From an uncultured Lachnospiraceae bacterium (GTDB lineage: Bacteria; Bacillota; Clostridia; Lachnospirales; Lachnospiraceae): DNA of 64,000 nucleotides. The notes beneath the pieces are model-generated. The model worked only from the letters and a program-made list of their open reading frames with translations. It was not told the origin of the DNA and did no database searches. The DNA lies in assembly GCA_910587085.1 (NCBI GenBank), contig CAJUMC010000001.1, positions 62,001-126,000 on the forward strand, written 5' to 3'. This document shows positions 15,417 through 24,392 of this stretch, one piece after another (within the stretch, counting starts at the first letter, position 1; the number at the start of each line of letters is the position of its first letter). Both the position numbers and the translations under genes were made by a program.

Positions 15417-16560
15417 CTCTTTGTTTATCCTCCTCCGGCTTTTCCTCCGTACCGGTTCTCCTTCCCGCTGCAGCTGCGCTCAGAGCTTTCCAGAGCAGGA
15501 CGGAGGCGGCTGCGGGAATGACAGTCCGTACTGCAACAAGCAGTAATATTCCAGCTGCTGACTCATACAGATCATACATCCTGAAATAATCCATCCACTT
15601 TAAGACAAGAATGTTTACAGGATCGTGGAACAGGTAAATAGGGAAGCTGTATTTTAATAATTTAACCAGTCTGACTTTAACCGCCTTGCCGGCTTTTCGC
15701 TCAAAGGCATAACCAATAACGTATGTAAAAAATACACCTGCCAGGCTCAATATTTCGCTGTTGATCGGCAGAATACGGCAGGCTGGAATAAAAAAGATAA
15801 TTGAAAGGAAAACTGTCCTGTCAGATATCCGCTTTCCTTTTTCTTTAACTGCCGCAAGCAAATATCCCATCGAAAAATATCCGAAATATCTCAAATCCAA
15901 ATAAGGAATCTTAACAGCCTTATCATACAGCAGGATATACAGGATTACGGAAATCAGCGGAATCATATATTCATTTCGATTCTCGGCATTAAATTTTATT
16001 TCCAGACAGCGAATTATTACAAAATTCCAGAACAGAGCCGCCAAAAACCATAAATGTCCTGCATCTCCGCTGGCAAATAAAATCCCGTTCAGTGCAGCCC
16101 CGATATTTTCTGTGACATAAAAACCGCCGAACAGTTTGACCGGAATCGTATAAAACACGGCGCAGAAAAGAAAAGGACAAAGCAATTTTTTCGCTTTCAC
16201 GGCAATCAGTTCATTGATTCCGGAGTACCTCTGTTTTGTAATATAATATACAGAACCGGACAGTGCAAAAAATGCAGGCATGTGAAATGAATAAATCAAA
16301 TCATGAATAAACCAGACTTTTGTCCAAAGCGAATGATAGGTATATTCACCGCTAATAAATAGCCCTGTATAATCCACCCCCCCCACGCCATAAAACAGCG
16401 AATTATAACAACTATGCCCCAACACAACAAGACATAGCAAAAGCAGTCTCATAAAATCATATTCGTATCTATGTCCGTGCACATCGCAGTCCTGTTTACG
16501 ATACTGCTTGAAAGATAGATCGGAAAACTCTTTCCTACTAAACTTTTTACATCTCTGCAT
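15382..16560 (-). CDS. Membrane acyltransferase, acyltransferase-3 family (2)
   Basis: A 392-residue polytopic protein. YEYDFMRLLLLCLVVLGHSC at the first membrane span carries the R and H of the family motif, and the sequence continues with MPAFFALSGSVYY and an intramembrane HLWFLAALFWNF. It resembles fucose 4-O-acetylase and related cell-surface acyltransferases more than its neighbour does. ATG 16560 has AGGGGAAG upstream. The C-terminus is very basic (KPEEDKQRDERKRKHE) and overlaps the next gene. Base composition is somewhat AT-richer than the flanking glf and galE genes, as often seen in serotype-variable polysaccharide genes. Confidence 0.85.
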   Translation of the reverse strand: MQRCKKFSRKEFSDLSFKQYRKQDCDVHGHRYEYDFMRLLLLCLVVLGHSCYNSLFYGVGGVDYTGLFISGEYTYHSLWTKVWFIHDLIYSFHMPAFFALSGSVYYITKQRYSGINELIAVKAKKLLCPFLFCAVFYTIPVKLFGGFYVTENIGAALNGILFASGDAGHLWFLAALFWNFVIIRCLEIKFNAENRNEYMIPLISVILYILLYDKAVKIPYLDLRYFGYFSMGYLLAAVKEKGKRISDRTVFLSIIFFIPACRILPINSEILSLAGVFFTYVIGYAFERKAGKAVKVRLVKLLKYSFPIYLFHDPVNILVLKWMDYFRMYDLYESAAGILLLVAVRTVIPAAASVLLWKALSAAAAGRRTGTEEKPEEDKQRDERKRKHEDGS

Positions 16561-16605
16561 TTAATCTTCCCCTGAGCTTTCTCCTGATTGCCACCTCTTC
16601 GTTGA

Positions 16606-18552
16606 CTACTTCACAAATCTCCTAACCCATTTTTTCATTCTTTCTCTTTTTTTACTTCCGAGAGGATACTTCTTGTTCAATTTATTGATTAGCTTTATCA
16701 TCAGACCGTTTACATAAACAACATCCTGCACTCCCCTTATCCTCATCCCCTCATTATCCACCTGCTGAACAATCGGTTCAAACGGTGCAGGCGCAGCAGA
16801 AACCGGCGGAGCGGCCGGAGGCTGTATCGCATTTTCAAAACCACCCAAATATTTTTTCAGCAACGTTTCGTAGAAAGGGCACCTACGTGCATACTTCCAA
16901 AAGTGTTCTGCCAGTGTTTCATCCGTATCGTACCAAGGACGTACCGGCGAACAGAAATGCATAATACATTTTTCCTGTTCCGCTTCAAGATATTCTTCAT
17001 ACAGCTCTTTTGGGGCTTTCCTCATAATGGAAAACTTGCGCGATTCCGGCTTGCAGTAATCGACCAGATAATTCCATTTGCTGTGAATGAATTTTACTTT
17101 TCCTTGGCAAAGCGAATTCAGCATGTCCTGATCAACAAAACGCCATACTCGTTCCCCTGCCTTATCAAACAATTCCTTAGTTTTAAATTCCTTTCTAAAT
17201 CCTGGGATATTAATAAGCAACACTCCGGCCTGGAAATAATTGTATACATTTTTAAGTTTTAACACGTCCCTTGCATTATCCAAATAACTTTCATCAATAT
17301 TATAGTGAGCTATATAATCAATATCCCTGCACGCTCCCAGAATACAGTCGTCCAGTTCCGTTTGATACAGCCCGGCAATATCGCAGTTCACAATGGTATC
17401 TCCGTCCAGATAAATCACTTTATCATAATTTTTTAATATCTCAGGAATTAATAAACGGAAAAAGGTTTCGATCGTGTAATGCGCTGTCAGCTTTATATCT
17501 GTGTAAAGCTTCTCATATACCGCTGCATCAATAAAGCGGACAGAAAAATTCCCTCTTTTTTTAATCTGCTCCTCCACCCGCTCCCTTGAAATTTTACTGA
17601 TATTTCTCTGGATAATCAGAATATCATAAATATTACTGTCCACCGCATGCTCCATTACGGATTGGATGCACGCAGATGCAATCGGTACGTAGTTTTCATC
17701 CATTGCCATCACGATAGGAATATTATTTTTCTCTGCAATCGGATAATATTCCATCTCCGGTGTCGTATTAAAAAAGTAGCTTCTCTGAGTTTCAAATACC
17801 TTTAGTTTTTTATTCTTTTTAACAAAGGTATAATATATTCCAAACAGCCGTTCCGCTAAATAAGCTAACGCACGGGATTCATCCACAGTATAAGTAATGC
17901 TTTTCTTGTTATTATGAAGCTCGAGAACATCAAAAAGCCATTCGGAATACTCAAAGAAAATATCCCGCCGCATTATAAACATATTACAGAAGTAACAGTC
18001 TTTCGAATTTAAATTCTCAATCATTGCTTCTTCCATTTCAGGATACTTCTTCTTAATAATGTCAATTGCAATATCCAGATCCTCAATATGATGAAACATA
18101 GAATCTTCATACTGATGATATACGGACACTCCCTCGTCCGATGGAAGTGTCGTAATAATATCATACTTGTTGATCATTCTTTTCATCTCATCTTCGTACA
18201 GATTTAATGATTTTATTGAATTTTCGTCAATACAAGGAAACTGGATGCTTTCCATTCTGTTATCAACATTCGGCCTTAAAAAATATGGATTAAAGCTCAG
18301 ATATCTTCTGTAATGAAAAAAGCCATAATATTCGGCGTCAACATTTTTCCATGCCCAGTACTGGGCCGTCAGTTCACACAGATATTTATTTTTTCTTGAG
18401 ATATTATCGCCTTCATCATCATGAAGAATATCAGGAATCCTGCTTTCCGCCAATGCTGTACCAACCTGTATCGGTTTTAGATATGTATTTCCCGGCACAT
18501 ACCGTCTGTCATGGCAAACTACAAAAATATTTATGTCTTTATTAACTTTCAT
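16606..18552 (-). CDS. DUF4422-GT8 fusion glycosyltransferase (1)
   Basis: Bidomain protein of 648 residues. Residues up to about 265 match DUF4422: INIFVVCHDRRYVPG, then YLCELTAQYWAWKN and YYGFFHYRRYL, a glycosyltransferase-like domain found in capsule clusters. From about residue 270 there is a family 8 transferase: IPIVMAMDENYVPIASACI, the metal-binding DxD in YLDGDTIVNCDI, YFQAGVLLINI and the late IMHFCSPVRPWY. The two catalytic folds could add two successive sugars. The second of two close ATGs (18552) has GGAG at an ideal eight-base spacing; ATG 18558 is possible. The gene is AT-richer than its paralogue at 19608. Acceptor and donors unknown; with Glf present, one domain may use UDP-Galf. 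Confidence 0.88.
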   Translation of the reverse strand: MKVNKDINIFVVCHDRRYVPGNTYLKPIQVGTALAESRIPDILHDDEGDNISRKNKYLCELTAQYWAWKNVDAEYYGFFHYRRYLSFNPYFLRPNVDNRMESIQFPCIDENSIKSLNLYEDEMKRMINKYDIITTLPSDEGVSVYHQYEDSMFHHIEDLDIAIDIIKKKYPEMEEAMIENLNSKDCYFCNMFIMRRDIFFEYSEWLFDVLELHNNKKSITYTVDESRALAYLAERLFGIYYTFVKKNKKLKVFETQRSYFFNTTPEMEYYPIAEKNNIPIVMAMDENYVPIASACIQSVMEHAVDSNIYDILIIQRNISKISRERVEEQIKKRGNFSVRFIDAAVYEKLYTDIKLTAHYTIETFFRLLIPEILKNYDKVIYLDGDTIVNCDIAGLYQTELDDCILGACRDIDYIAHYNIDESYLDNARDVLKLKNVYNYFQAGVLLINIPGFRKEFKTKELFDKAGERVWRFVDQDMLNSLCQGKVKFIHSKWNYLVDYCKPESRKFSIMRKAPKELYEEYLEAEQEKCIMHFCSPVRPWYDTDETLAEHFWKYARRCPFYETLLKKYLGGFENAIQPPAAPPVSAAPAPFEPIVQQVDNEGMRIRGVQDVVYVNGLMIKLINKLNKKYPLGSKKRERMKKWVRRFVK

Positions 18553-18570
18553 CCTCATCTCTCCCCCTGC

Positions 18571-19542
18571 TCAATACTCTTTCCTCTCATGCCACTTCCA
18601 CGCATGTTCTACAATCGTCTCAATATCCGCATATTTCGGCTTCCAGCCAAGCACGCGCTCCGCCTTTGCGCTGCTGCCGATCAGCACCGGCGGATCTCCT
18701 GCGCGCCGCCCCTCTTTTCTGACGGCAAAATCCCTTCCCGTCACCTTTTGAGCCACTGAAATCACATGCGCCACCGAATCGCCGTTCCCGTTCCCGAGAT
18801 TAAAGCAGCTGCTCTCCCCTCCCGCCTTCAGATATTCGAGCGCGCGGATATGGGCGTCCGCCAGATCGGTTACATGAATATAGTCCCGGATGCAGGTCCC
18901 GTCCGGGGTCGGATAGTCCGTCCCGTAAATGCGGGCAGATTCCCGTGTGCCGCCGGCCGCGTCCAGAATCAGCGGAATCAGATGCGTCTCCGGCGCATGG
19001 CTTTCCCCGAGCTCTCCCTCCGGATCTGCACCGGCCGCGTTGAAATAGCGCAGGCAGCAGAAATTCAGCCCGTAGGCGTCATGGTAGTCCGCCATAATCC
19101 TTTCCACCATCAGCTTAGTCGCACCGTAGGGATTGATCGGCCGCTGCGGCATGTCCTCCGTGATCGGCATGCGATCCGGCACGCCGTAGGTCGCACAGGT
19201 GGAGGAAAAAACAATGGTGTTCACGCTGTATTTCCTCATAACATCAAGCAGCTGCACGGTGTTGCAGACATTGTTCTGATAATATTTTGCCGGGTCGTTT
19301 ACGGATTCCCCCACATAAGCGTAAGCCGCAAAATGAATTACCGCCTCGACCGGATACTTTTGAAACACCTCTTCCAGACGTTCCCGGTCTGCCAGATCAC
19401 CGAACTCCAGAACGCCCCATTTTACACTTTCTCTGTGCCCGTAGATCAGATTGTCATAAACCGCCGTTTCATAGCCCCTGCGGTTGAGTTCCTTGTTCGT
19501 ATGGCTCCCGATATACCCGGCGCCGCCCACTACCAAAATCAT
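18571..19542 (-). CDS. galE: UDP-glucose 4-epimerase
   Basis: Extended short-chain dehydrogenase that interconverts UDP-glucose and UDP-galactose with bound NAD. The 323 residues show the Rossmann motif VVGGAGYIGSHTNKELN, then FSSTCATYGVP, the catalytic YGATK (Tyr and Lys), FNAAGADPEGELGESH, and the C-terminal RRAGDPPVLIGSS with LGWKPKY. ATG 19542 follows GGGGAGG. It supplies UDP-galactose to Glf encoded 4 kb downstream in the same operon and perhaps to the transferases on either side. Only about 20 bp separate it from the DUF4422-GT8 gene downstream. Confidence 0.96.
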   Translation of the reverse strand: MILVVGGAGYIGSHTNKELNRRGYETAVYDNLIYGHRESVKWGVLEFGDLADRERLEEVFQKYPVEAVIHFAAYAYVGESVNDPAKYYQNNVCNTVQLLDVMRKYSVNTIVFSSTCATYGVPDRMPITEDMPQRPINPYGATKLMVERIMADYHDAYGLNFCCLRYFNAAGADPEGELGESHAPETHLIPLILDAAGGTRESARIYGTDYPTPDGTCIRDYIHVTDLADAHIRALEYLKAGGESSCFNLGNGNGDSVAHVISVAQKVTGRDFAVRKEGRRAGDPPVLIGSSAKAERVLGWKPKYADIETIVEHAWKWHERKEY

Positions 19543-19607
19543 ATTTCCTCCCCTTCTGCCGCCGCAGGGCGGCCCGCTTGATATCCTTACATCCGCGGCT
19601 CCCGCGC

Positions 19608-21479
19608 CTATGGACGCAGGCTCCTGCCGAAGATCGCCCTCACCAGCCTTCTCCGCCTTGTCCCGGCCGGCAGAAGCCGGTTTACTTTTTTCATATCCAC
19701 CCGGATCTTCAGACGCGTCGGGCGCAGGCGGATCTCTCTGCGCTCGTCAAAAACGGGATTTTTCCCCGTTCCCGCCGTATTTTCCAGAAGAATCCTCTCG
19801 TAAAACGGCGTCCTTCTGGCCGCGTTCCAGAAAGCCTCGGCCCAGTCGCATGCCGGTGTATTCCAGGGCTTCCAGACCCCTGCAAAGTGGACGATATACG
19901 GATTTTTCCGGGCCTCACCGTATTCTCTCCACAGTCCCATGGGCGCATGGCTCATGCGTTCCCTGCGGGAATGGCCCCCGTATTCCCAGTCGATGAGCAT
20001 ATTCCATTTCTGATCCAGAAACCGGACGCGTCCCTGACAGAACATATTCAGCACATCCTGATCCACCATGTGCCACGAAAATTCAAGCGTCTTTTTCACC
20101 AGCATCTCCGCCGTCAGCTCCCGGCGCAGCGCCGTCAGATTCAGCAGCAGCACGCCCGCCTGAAAATATTCGAGCGGACGCTTCAGCTCCAAGCGCTTTG
20201 TCAGATAGCGTTCCGTATCCGGATCGGATTTGAACGCCCCGATCACATCCATATCCCTTACTGCTGCCAGGAGATACCCTTCGATATCCGTATCGTAAAG
20301 CTTCCCCACATCCTGCCGCACCGCCATATCCGCATCCAGATACAGAACCTTTTCATAATCGGGCAGCACCTTCAGGATAAAGTAACGATAAAAGGTCTCC
20401 CGGGAAAAATGATGATGCACCGGGAAATCAATGCCCCTGACACAGCCGCGGATGTCGCAGAACCGGATGGAAATCTCCGGCCTTCCCTCCGCCAGAGCCG
20501 CTATGCTTTTCCGGGTATTTGCGGCGATATCGGTGTGCAGCACGATAATATCATAGCAGCGCTTTTTGTCCGTACAGTCGAGAACGGAGCGCAGCATCAC
20601 GGCAAGATACGGAGCGAAGCGTTCGTCCGATGCCAGCACAAGGTTGACGCTCCCCTTTCCGAACACCGGCGCAGGGAATTCCTGGGGCGCGGTATCTTCA
20701 AAAATCACATAAGGCAGTTCACAGCATTTCAGGCCGGCTTCTTTTTTCGCGCGTGTAAACCATATACCAAACATACGTTCGGAAAGATACGCGCAGGCAC
20801 GGTATTCCTGCTCGCTGTATTCGGAAAAATCCGTCTCTTTCTCAAATTCATCCAGCAGCGGAAACAGCCATTCCATGTACTTGCAGAAGTACGGCTTCCG
20901 CATAATGTACATGTTCATAAAGTAATGCTGTTTTGATTTGATATAAGTTTCTGCTGCCTCCCGGTAATCCGGGTACATCCGTTTCAGGATTGTGAGCATC
21001 CGGTCAAGATCCTGCTTTCTGTGAAACTGGCAGTACTGTTCGTATACGGTTGAGTTGCTTTTTTCGCGAAGCGTCGCGATAATGTCGTATTTTTTTATAA
21101 CCTCCTCCATGCGCGCATCCGTCAGCCCGAACTCCGGCATATTTTCCCGAATGCTCTCGCACACACGGTACGGCGGCGCAGTTTTACCAGCGGGAGAGCC
21201 GTCCGGACGCAGCGGAAATTCTCTGGAAAAATCAAAATATCTCCGGTAGTGGAAAAAGCCGTAGTATTCGGCATCCGCATTTTTCCATGCCCAGTACTGG
21301 GCCGTCAGCTCGCAGTACGCTTTATTTTTTTCCGAAACGGAAGCCCCCTCGTTATCCTTAAGCGCATCCGAAAGCCGGAAATCCGCGAGCTCTGCACCAA
21401 CCTGTATTTTCTGCAGCAGCCTGCTCTCCGGCACAAGGCTGTCCTTATGGCATGAAACAAATAATTGGATATCCCGCAT
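19608..21479 (-). CDS. DUF4422-GT8 fusion glycosyltransferase (2)
   Basis: Paralogue of the gene at 16606, 623 residues. The DUF4422 part has IQLFVSCHKDSLVPES, YCELTAQYWAWKN and YYGFFHYRRYFDF. The GT8 part has VLASDERFAPYLAVMLRS, the DxD in LYLDADMAVRQDV, YFQAGVLLLNLTAL and a late IVHFAGVWKPWN. ATG 21479 was chosen because AAAGGAGG lies seven bases upstream. The frame extends further upstream but reads only repetitive Arg/Lys/Ala-rich sequence encoded by a 51-bp direct repeat. The C-terminus is basic (RRRRLVRAIFGRSLRP), suggesting membrane association. It is GC-rich like its neighbours, unlike the AT-richer paralogue, so the two probably joined the operon at different times. Confidence 0.88.
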   Translation of the reverse strand: MRDIQLFVSCHKDSLVPESRLLQKIQVGAELADFRLSDALKDNEGASVSEKNKAYCELTAQYWAWKNADAEYYGFFHYRRYFDFSREFPLRPDGSPAGKTAPPYRVCESIRENMPEFGLTDARMEEVIKKYDIIATLREKSNSTVYEQYCQFHRKQDLDRMLTILKRMYPDYREAAETYIKSKQHYFMNMYIMRKPYFCKYMEWLFPLLDEFEKETDFSEYSEQEYRACAYLSERMFGIWFTRAKKEAGLKCCELPYVIFEDTAPQEFPAPVFGKGSVNLVLASDERFAPYLAVMLRSVLDCTDKKRCYDIIVLHTDIAANTRKSIAALAEGRPEISIRFCDIRGCVRGIDFPVHHHFSRETFYRYFILKVLPDYEKVLYLDADMAVRQDVGKLYDTDIEGYLLAAVRDMDVIGAFKSDPDTERYLTKRLELKRPLEYFQAGVLLLNLTALRRELTAEMLVKKTLEFSWHMVDQDVLNMFCQGRVRFLDQKWNMLIDWEYGGHSRRERMSHAPMGLWREYGEARKNPYIVHFAGVWKPWNTPACDWAEAFWNAARRTPFYERILLENTAGTGKNPVFDERREIRLRPTRLKIRVDMKKVNRLLPAGTRRRRLVRAIFGRSLRP

Positions 21480-21511
21480 GGCCTTTCCTCCTTTCCTGCT
21501 CTGCGCCGGGC

Positions 21512-21613
21512 TGTTCTGATTTTTACGCGCTGCCGCTCTGTCCCAATTTCCGCAAACTGTCTTGTTCTGATTTTTATGCGCTGCCGCTCTGTCTCTCTTT
21601 CTGCGAGCTGCCG
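21512..21613. repeat. 51-bp imperfect direct repeat upstream of the GT8 gene
   Basis: Copies start at 21512 and 21563 and share TGTTCTGATTTTTA and GCGCTGCCGCTCTGTC. They lie between the wzt-like gene and the DUF4422-GT8 gene at 19608. I see no gene in this interval; the repeat may be a recent duplication. Confidence 0.7.
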
Positions 21614-21639
21614 CCTTCTTCGTGCATTTCCCGCGGCGT

Positions 21640-22371
21640 TTACTGCTCCTCATAAGCGTCGCAGACTGCCTTGGCCCTCCCCTCCAGTGCGATCTTCCCA
21701 TCCTTCAGCCAGATTGCCCGGCCGCACATCTCCCGCACCTGTCCCATGCTGTGCGACACAAAGAATACGGTTGTCCCGCCGCTCATCAGCTCCAGCATAC
21801 GGTTCCGGCTTTTTTCCTGGAACTGCGCGTCCCCGACCGACAGAATCTCATCCACAATCAGGATTTCCGGGTTTACCACCGTCGCAATGGAAAAGGCAAG
21901 GCGCATCATCATCCCGGAGGAATAATTCCGGATCGGCGTGTCAATAAAGCGCTCCAGCTCCGAAAAGGCTACAATCTCATCGAATTTTTCCTTTAGATAC
22001 GCTTTGGAATAGCCGAGGATCGCCCCGTTCAGAAAAATATTCTCGCGCCCGGTCAGCTCAAAATCAAAGCCGGAGCCCAGCTCCAGCATCGGAACGATAT
22101 TGCCCTCAACCGTCACCCGGCCACCGGTAGGCTGCATGATCCCGGAAATAATCTTCAGCAGCGTGCTTTTTCCCGCGCCGTTCTTTCCGATAATCCCGAT
22201 CACCTCGCCGCGCTTTACGGTAAAAGTAACATCGGTCAGGGCATGAAATGTTTCGTATTTCAGCTTTTTCTTGAGCAGTCTTACCGTAAAACCCTTCAGC
22301 GACCGGTCCTGGCTCTGCTCCATCCGGAAGCGCATGGAAACGTTCCGAACCTTTACCACCTCATTTTTCAT
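21640..22371 (-). CDS. Polysaccharide ABC exporter ATPase (Wzt-like)
   Basis: A 243-residue nucleotide-binding subunit for polysaccharide or teichoic-acid type export. It has Walker A GIIGKNGAGKSTLL, the family signature YSSGMMMRLAFSIAT, Walker B EILIVDEILSVGD and the switch His in FFVSHSMGQV. It lacks the C-terminal carbohydrate-binding domain of O9a-type Wzt, so it resembles the TagH/RfbE short form. ATG 22371 is favoured over an earlier ATG at 22407, which has no ribosome binding site. Its partner is the permease gene upstream. The 233-bp gap between the two genes holds a strongly purine-rich tract on the coding strand but no recognisable gene. Confidence 0.93.
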   Translation of the reverse strand: MKNEVVKVRNVSMRFRMEQSQDRSLKGFTVRLLKKKLKYETFHALTDVTFTVKRGEVIGIIGKNGAGKSTLLKIISGIMQPTGGRVTVEGNIVPMLELGSGFDFELTGRENIFLNGAILGYSKAYLKEKFDEIVAFSELERFIDTPIRNYSSGMMMRLAFSIATVVNPEILIVDEILSVGDAQFQEKSRNRMLELMSGGTTVFFVSHSMGQVREMCGRAIWLKDGKIALEGRAKAVCDAYEEQ

Positions 22372-22604
22372 ATTTATCCCCCGTGCGTACTGCAGACCCG
22401 CCTGCATGCTCTTTTATTCTCTGCTCCTTCGCTATTCCGCCTTTGCTCTCTGTTCTTTACTTTTTATCTTTGCTCCTGCTCTCCTGCTCTCTGTACTTTT
22501 TCTACGCTCGTACCCTCAATTTTTAATTTCCTGCCTGTTCTCCGGCTCCATTTTTTAATTAACCGCCTGCACTTTTACAGCCGTTTTATATTCATTATTA
22601 ATGG

Positions 22605-24392
22605 TTAAATATTTAAAATAAACTTATTTTGTGTCTTTTTAAAAATAACACCGCCAAACAGCAACGAACCAAGCGCAAATGCCGCACAGACCAGATACAT
22701 TCTCGGCTCCGGTGATATGCCGTCCAGCACGACGGAGCGCATAAATTTCACATAGTAGTACATGGGATTCATGGTAAAAATCCATCGGAACTGCTCCGCG
22801 ATCAGAGTTTCCGGATAGAACAGCGGCGTCATATACATCCACAGCATACTGAAAATCCCCCACAAAAACTGGATATCCCGGAAAAATACCATAAGTGAAG
22901 CCAGCAGCATGCCGAAGCCAGCCGAAAAAACCAGCACGCATGCGATCAGGAACGGAAGCAGCATAAACGCCTTTGTTATCGCCTCTCCTGTGACAACAAT
23001 CACAATCAGCAGCACAACCATGGAGATCAGAAAATTTATTGCCGAAAACAGTACCTTTGTAACCGGGTAAATATATTTCGGCACATAAACCTTCGTAATC
23101 AGCGGCGCGTTATATACGATGGAGCCCAGCGCCTGCCCGACTGCCTCCGTAAAAAAGTTAAAGATTATCAGGCCGCTCAGCATATATACCGCGATATTGT
23201 CGATATCCGATTTGAACAGCTGCGAAAAAACGACAAACTGCACCAGCATGGTGAGCAGCGGATTGAAAAAACTCCACAGGATGCCCAGCAGAGAGCGCTT
23301 GTAACGCACCTTGAAATCCCGGCTCACCAGCTGCTCCATCAGAAAGCCGTAGCGCTTCAGCGCCAGTGCGGTGGAGAAAAACAGATCCCGTTTTCCTCTG
23401 CTGCTGCGCCATGCAGAAACGCAGTAAACCGCGCTGAGCATCAGACCAAAGACCGCTGCAATTTCCCAGAAATGCTGCCCGACCCAGACCTCATCCTTTC
23501 CGCTCACAGCAATACAAAGGGAGCCTGGAAGCTGCTTCCCGTCAAGATAAAGGCCCCCGTTCCGCCGTGCCCCGGACATTTCGTCTTCGGCTTCCTCCGA
23601 GCTTTCCTGGCTTTCCGCCCCTCCGGCATTTTCCGCTCCTTCCGGGCTATCTGTTCCTCCAGCGTTTCCCGCTCTTTCCGGTTCTTCCGTTCCTGCGGCA
23701 GTTCCTGTTCCTTCCGGACTATCTGTTCCTCCAGCGTTTCCCGCTCTTCCCGGTTCTTCTGTTCCTGCCGGACTTTCTAAGCCTCCGGCACTTTCCGCTC
23801 CTTCCGGACTTTCCTCTCCTCCGGCGTTTCCCAACTCCCCTGCGGCTTCCTGTTCTTTCAGTTCTTCCAGGGAACTGGGAAGACGTCTTGTGGTGCTGTA
23901 AAGCGCTGTCGCCGACATTCCCGGCTCACCGTAGACCGAGGTGACAACCAGTTTCATCCGGATGCCGTACAAATTCCTTTCCATGTCATCCAGAGTCAGA
24001 GCCGCATACTCATTCAGACCGATTTCCGACGCCTGCAGCATCCGGGAAGCAAACACCTCTTTGCCGTCCGCAGCGCACAATTCCAGCACAAGATCGCCGG
24101 TAATTCCCCGGTCGTAATTCGACAGCAGAACCCTGACCTCCTGCGGGAAACATACCGTATTGATAAAATACTGCTCAACCACGCAGTCCGCCGTGATTTC
24201 GCCAACAATATCATCCGCCGGAAACTCCTCAATGGCGCCGCGGGATTCCCGGTAATGCAGCTGTTCTCCGCACGCATAATAAAACACGGAAACGATCGCC
24301 ACATACGCCAGCAGCAGTCCCGCGTAGATTTTTATGTAATTCAGTTTTTCCGGCCGGTTCCGTTTTCCCCTGCTATGTCCTGCTCTGCTCAT
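22605..24392 (-). CDS. Polysaccharide ABC exporter permease (Wzm-like) with N-terminal outer domain
   Basis: A 595-residue permease, over twice the usual 260. The last 270 residues are a standard ABC-2/Wzm permease: LVSRDFKVRYKRSLLGILWS, FFNPLLTMLVQFVVFS and a C-terminal TQNKFILNI. In front lies one membrane span (about residues 18-40), a predicted extracytoplasmic beta-rich domain to about residue 175, a Gly/Glu/Ser/Pro repeat linker (units such as AGGTDSPEG) to about 275, and a further span near 310. The outer domain could guide or bind the exported chain. ATG 24392 overlaps the upstream GT4 gene by 20 bp. Together with the Wzt-like protein it should form the exporter of the glycan. Confidence 0.88.
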   Translation of the reverse strand: MSRAGHSRGKRNRPEKLNYIKIYAGLLLAYVAIVSVFYYACGEQLHYRESRGAIEEFPADDIVGEITADCVVEQYFINTVCFPQEVRVLLSNYDRGITGDLVLELCAADGKEVFASRMLQASEIGLNEYAALTLDDMERNLYGIRMKLVVTSVYGEPGMSATALYSTTRRLPSSLEELKEQEAAGELGNAGGEESPEGAESAGGLESPAGTEEPGRAGNAGGTDSPEGTGTAAGTEEPERAGNAGGTDSPEGAENAGGAESQESSEEAEDEMSGARRNGGLYLDGKQLPGSLCIAVSGKDEVWVGQHFWEIAAVFGLMLSAVYCVSAWRSSRGKRDLFFSTALALKRYGFLMEQLVSRDFKVRYKRSLLGILWSFFNPLLTMLVQFVVFSQLFKSDIDNIAVYMLSGLIIFNFFTEAVGQALGSIVYNAPLITKVYVPKYIYPVTKVLFSAINFLISMVVLLIVIVVTGEAITKAFMLLPFLIACVLVFSAGFGMLLASLMVFFRDIQFLWGIFSMLWMYMTPLFYPETLIAEQFRWIFTMNPMYYYVKFMRSVVLDGISPEPRMYLVCAAFALGSLLFGGVIFKKTQNKFILNI

